DNA of 64,000 nt from Shewanella cutis (GTDB lineage: Bacteria; Pseudomonadota; Gammaproteobacteria; Enterobacterales; Shewanellaceae): assembly GCF_022410515.1 (NCBI RefSeq), contig NZ_JACSDI010000009.1:62001-126000 (forward strand), read 5' to 3'. The notes below the pieces were generated by a model, which saw only the letters and a program-made list of their open reading frames with translations, did no database searches and was not told the DNA's origin. This document shows, piece after piece, positions 31,401-37,400 of this stretch. The translations under genes were made by a program, and so were the position numbers. Within the stretch, counting starts at the first letter, position 1, and each line of letters starts with the position of its first letter.

Positions 31401-34400
31401 ACGACGGGTTGGCAGCAGGACGCCCTGCGCATCCAGTCGCCCAAAGACTTCTCCGGCACCCTGGATCTGAGCATCAGCGGCCGCAGCGAGGAGGGCAGCA
31501 ACCACCAGGCAGCCACCTCGGCCGAGCTGCCGCTGCGGCTGAGTTTTGAGCGTCTTGCGACAAGCGAAGACACGCCGCTGACGCTGGATGAGTCCAAGCT
31601 GCTGGCGCTGTCTGGCGTCGTGCCGGGCGCAGGCGAACATTTGAGCCTCAGCGATGTGCAGGTGGATGCGGTCTTCGGCCAGTTCAGCCACAACGCCGAC
31701 GGCAGCTGGACCTTCACGCCGGCGGCCAATGTCAATGCCGACCAGGTGCCGTTCACGCTGACGGTCAGCGGCGGCAGCCAGCCCATCAGCAGCACGCTGC
31801 AACTGAGCATCACCCCGGTCAATGACGCGCCGGTGCTGGGCGACGCCACTGCGGCGGCGACCGAGGGCGGCGCCGTGCTGCACGGCCAGCTGAGCGCCAC
31901 TGATGTGGATACCGGCGATACGCTGCACTACAGCCTCGCCCAGGCGGTGGATGGCTTCACACTGAATGCTGATGGCAGCTACAGCTTCGACCCGGGTCAC
32001 GCAGCCTACCAGCATGTGGTACCGGGGCAGACCGAGCAGGTTGTGATCCCGGTCACGGTGACCGACGCCGCTGGCGGCAGCAGCACGGCGCACCTGAGCA
32101 TCGCCCTGACCGGGACCAACAATGGCGCGGTGATTGCGGGCCGGGATTACGGCTCGGTGATGGAGGATTACCAGGTCACGAATGGCCGTCTGGAGTTTCA
32201 GGGGGCGCTAACCATCAGCGACCAAGATGCCGGAGAGGCCAAGTTCAATCCGGAAAACGCGGTGGGCACCACCTATGGCCGCTACACCATCGATCAACTG
32301 GGCAACTGGCTCTACACGGCGGACAACTCGTCGGACGCGATCCAGAAACTCAAGACCGGCGAGCACCTGACGGACAGTTTCACCGTGCACAGCGCGGATG
32401 GCACGGCGCACACCATCACCGTGACCATCCAGGGCCAGGACGACGCCCCGGCCTTTGTGCCCCATGCCGGCCCGGTGCGCTCGGACGATATGTTCGAGAT
32501 GATCGGCCACGCTCTGTCGAACTCTGACCCGTATCTGCAGTACTTGTCGGACATGATCCTCAATGGCCGGGACCCGGCTCCTTTCGACCAAGCCATGGTG
32601 AGCATCAAGAATGCCGGCGTGGCGCTGATTGGCCCGGACGGGCATGTCGAGCACCAGTACCTGCCGCGCTCGATTGGCACCGAGGTCCCAATCATGGACC
32701 TCATCAACTGGCACGCCAAGGGCGCGGGCTATGAGGTGGTGTTCACCGACAATACGGCCCCGGCGGTGATGGTCTCGGCCCATAACCGGTACAACCCCGG
32801 CGGTCTCTCGGGGCACTATCCCTACACCAGCCTGCTGCTGCATCCGGATGAAAAAGCCTCGGCGCTTTACCCGGTAATGCACGAAGTGGCCGCCGCCAGT
32901 GGTGGCGCGGCTGTTCAGGGTGCGGTGGCCATGCCGCCGGCCGTGGCGCCCGAGCTCTTCGACGGCGGCCATGTGGTGGAAGACAGCGGCCAGCTGGTGA
33001 CCGGCTTCATCGAGGTCAAGGACGCCGACGCCGGCCAGTCCGCCATGCAGCCGCAGACCGGCACGGCCACGCATTACGGCCGCTTCAGCATCGATGCCAA
33101 CGGCGACTGGGTCTACCAGCTCGACAACAGCCGGCCTGAGGTTCAGTTGCTCGTCGATGGCCAGACCCTGACTGACATCATCACCGTGCACAGCGCAGAC
33201 GGCACAACGCATGAGGTGAACATCACCATCCACGGACAGAACGACGGCGCGGTGATTGCCGGAACCGACAGCGGCACCGTGGTCGAGGACCATCACGTCA
33301 CGGCGGCCGGCACCATTGTGGCCAAGGGCCAGCTCACGGTGACGGATGCCGACGCTGGCCAGGCAGCCTTCGTGGCGCAGAACGACATCGCCACCCAGTA
33401 CGGTCATTTCAGCCTGGCGGCGGACGGCCACTGGACCTATACGGTGGACAACAGCCGTGCCGACATCCAGGCGTTGCAGCCCGGCGGCACGCCCGGCGAG
33501 ACGGCCGATGTCTCGCAGGCGCTGGCGCTGACCCTGGCGCAATCCAATGAAGCCGGCTTCAAGGCCGTGGCAGAAGCCCTGGCACAGGGGCAGGCTGGCG
33601 CGTTGGCCGGTGTGCTCGACCTGAGCATCCAGGGTGCGGCCATCGTGCTCAGCGGCCCGACCGGTACCCAGCCGGTGGTCTTCGGGATGGATGGCCAAGG
33701 CCGCTCGACCATCGGCGTGGATGAGTTGCTCAGCTGGCTGCACCAGGGCAAGGGCTATGAGCTGCATCTGCAGGGCATGCAGAGCGATGTGCAGGTGTTC
33801 GTGCACAACCGTGGTGATGCCGCTGATCTGCATGCCTTGCCGCAGAGCGCGGCGGGCGACCTGGCCGACCCGGCGGGCAGCGCCCGGCACCTGGCGCTGA
33901 GCTGGCACACTGCCCCGCTGCCGGCCGAGCTGGGCGAAACCGTCACCGTGCGCAGCGTGGACGGTACCGAGCACCGCATCAATCTGAGCATCTTCGGCAC
34001 GGCGGAGAATGCGGTCATTGCCGGGGTCGATACCGGCAGCGTCACCGAGGATTCCCATGTCACCGGTGCCGGGATGATCCAGACCCATGGCAAGCTCAGC
34101 GTCCAGGACCCCAATGCCGGGCAGTCCGCCTTCAGTGCGGTGCACCAGGTGGCGGGCCAGTACGGTCAGCTGTCGCTGGAGGCCGATGGCCAGTGGACCT
34201 ACACCGCCGACAACAACAGCGCGGCGCTGAATGCGCTGAACAAGGGCCAGTCGGCGCTGGAGACCTTCGTTGTCAAGAGCGTGGATGGCACGGCGCACAG
34301 CATCAACATCACGGTCCACGGTGCGGACGAGAAGCCCGACCTCTGGCCCGAGATTGCCCGCAATCTGCAGGCCCAGAGTGGTATGGATGTTCGCGGTTAC

Positions 34401-37400
34401 CATTTCATCGCCGAACGTGTGGCGGCGGGAGACTCGGATAGCTTGACCGACGTGGTCATGAATGTGTTCAACGGCAAGCCCACCGTGGTCGATGCCAGCG
34501 GCCATGTGCTGCACACCTTTGACCGTTACAGCAATTTCTGGGGTTATTACGTGCCGATGAATGAGCTGGCCGATCAGCTCAAGGCGCATCCGGGGGCCAT
34601 GCTGGTGTTGCAGGGGCAGGTGGGTGGCAGCGCCAGCTACTACTTCCACGACGCCTATGACGAGATGAAGCTGAACTTCCAGGGGGCCTATCGCTACAAA
34701 CCGTCCGACCACCCGATTGGCAGCCTGCCGATTGCCGGCCTCCCTCAGCCGGGTGGCGCTGCGCAGGCCAACGCGGCCGCCCAGCTCGGCGGCGCCGACA
34801 GCGGCAGCGTGCTGGCCGATGGCGATGCGCAGTTGCAGACCCAGGGCCATCTGACGGTGCTGGATGCCGACGGCGGCCAGGCGCACTTCAAGGCCGTGGG
34901 CCATCTGCAGGGGCGCTACGGGCATTTCTCGATCGACGAGCAGGGCAGCTGGCACTACCAGGCCGATGGTCACCAGTCCTCGCTGCAGGGACTGTCGGCC
35001 GGACAGCAGCTCATGGACAGCGTCACGGTCCACAGTGCGGACGGCACGGCCCACCAGCTCAATGTGCACCTGTTCGGCGGTGGCGCGGTGGAGGTGATCG
35101 GCATGGCCGATGTGCACACCAGCTTTGACAGCCAGGCCGTGGCGGCGGCCGGTTACGAGTTCGTCAACCCAGGCCGCTGGGACTGGCAGAGCGACCGCAG
35201 CGGCGGCGTGGAGCTGGGCGCGGAGCGCCTCTACGGCGGCGCCAGCGGCAGCAGCAACCAGATCGTCGAGCTGGTGGCGACGGCCGGGCATCCGGACAAC
35301 TTGTACCGCGTCGTCAGCACCGCGCCTGGCGAGAGCCTGCACTTCGCCTTCGACCTGGGCGGGCGCAACAACTACGCCGGCGCCACCGTCGAGGTGCTGT
35401 GGGAAGGCCAGGTCATCGACACCATCACCGCGCCGGACAAGGCCTGGGGCCTGAGCCACCACAGCTATGATCTGATTGCCACCGGCACCGATTCGCGGCT
35501 GGAGTTACGCACTCAGGCGACGGACGGCAACCACCGCGTCATCCTCGACAACCTGGAGCTGGTCAGCCAGCGGCTCAGTACGGTCAACCAAGACCTGCCC
35601 CTGCATGTGGATCGCAACTACCGGTTGGCCGATCCACAGCCGGGCGAGCAACTGAGTCTGGATGTGAAGGGCTTGCCGGTGGGCTTTACCCTGAGCGATG
35701 GCGTGCACAGTGCCACGGTGGCCACGGCTGGACAGGTGATCAACACCCAGGGCTGGGACCTGCCCGCTCTGGTCGTGAGGGCACCCCAGGATTTCACCGG
35801 CGCCTTGCAGATTCAGCTCAGCGCCCATGCGGTGGATGCCGCCGGCCATGCCAGCGCCGCCGCTGGTGAGCAGGTGCTGCGCCTGGGCTTCGAGCGCCTG
35901 AGCGTGACCGAAGACACCGCGCAGACCTTCAGCGCGGCCCGGCTGCTGGCCCTGTCCGGCCCGCAGCTGCCATTGGGCGAGAGCTACACGCTGACCGATG
36001 TGCAGGTGGACCCGGCTTTCGGCCACTTCAGCCACAACCCCGATGGCAGCTGGACCTTCACGCCGGCGGCCAATGTCGCGGCCGCGTCCGTGCCTCTCAC
36101 CCTGCAATTGGGCGGCGGCGCCCAGCCCCTGAGCGCCAGCCTGCACCTGGCCATCACACCGGTCAACGATGCGCCGGTGCTGGCCGCGCAGAGCGCATCA
36201 GCCAGCGAGGACAGCGCACCGCTGATCGGCCATCTGCAGGCCAGCGACCCGGATGCCGGCGATGTCCTGCACTTCAGCACCTCGGCCCAAGTGGCGGGCT
36301 TCAGCCTGCAGGCGGATGGTAGCTACAGCTTTGATCCCGGCCATGCCGACTACCAGTCTCTGGCTGAAGGTGAACACCGCGATATCCGTATTCCCATCGT
36401 GGTGACCGATGCCGCCGGCCAGCAGGCCACCCAGACCCTGACCCTGCAGCTCACCGGCCGCAACGATGCCGCCGTGATCAGCGGTGTCGATACCGGCCAT
36501 GTGCAAGTCGGGGGGCAAGCGCAGGTCGACGGTCAGCTGCAGGTCAGCGATGCCGATGCTGGTCAGGCGGGCTTCCAGGCCACTCAGGTTGCGGGCAGTT
36601 TCGGTAGTCTGTCGATTGATGCCCAGGGTCATTGGCTGTATCAGCTCAATAGCAGCGATTCGTTTGTGCAGCAATTGCTGCCGCATTCCAGTCTGACGGA
36701 CCAATTGAGCGTGCACAGTCTGGACGGCACGACTCACAACATTGATGTGCAGATCAGCGGTCCAGTGGCAGTACAACAGCCGCCGATCTATCAGCCACCG
36801 GTGCAGCAGGCTGTGGTGGTGCAGGGGCACGATGCTTACGCCAATATCCTAGCGGCCGTGCGCGCCGGAGGCTACCAGTACCAGGCCATTGCCGATGCGC
36901 TGGAGCACGGCGATCGCGCGCCCATGGCGAATGTGGAACTGGCCATTAGCGGCTCACATGTGCAGATCGTCGATGCTGCAGGTCATGTGGTGCAGACCTA
37001 TGGGCCGCTCGGTGCCGAGTGGGCGGCTAGCGTGCCCATGGCTGATCTGATGCTCTGGCACGCCCAAGGGCACAGCATCATAGTCAACAACGACAGCGGC
37101 ATGAGCAGCACCCATGTTTGGCTGCACGACGCGGGTGATATCCACAACCTACATATCAATGTCGCTGGCAGCGGCTTCAATGGTTGGGTGGGAGAGTATT
37201 CCCTCGGTGAGCTATCATTAAGCCCCGCCATCGCCTATCCCGCTCCCGCTCCCGCAGCCAGTGATGAGCAAGACGGTGAGCCTATTCAAATAGAGAACCT
37301 CAATGAGGTTATACAAAACGAAGATGGCATGCAGTTCATGAGCGTGGTCGGAGTAAACGCCAGTGATGATGCCGTAACAGGTAATAACGACCGCCCTCTC

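Noticed and set aside
32208..35462. 1084-codon open frame on the minus strand inside the adhesin gene
   Set aside because: It arises from high GC and regular codon bias of the VCBS coding strand; the translation is low in protein-like motifs. The same holds for the long minus-strand frames at 23253-25115, 25185-26981, 28878-30860 and others in this core.
21381..37225. Prophage or whole-gene insertion to explain the GC-rich core
   Set aside because: The reading frame runs unbroken across both boundaries and no integrase, tail or capsid genes are present; exchange of repeats within the gene fits better.
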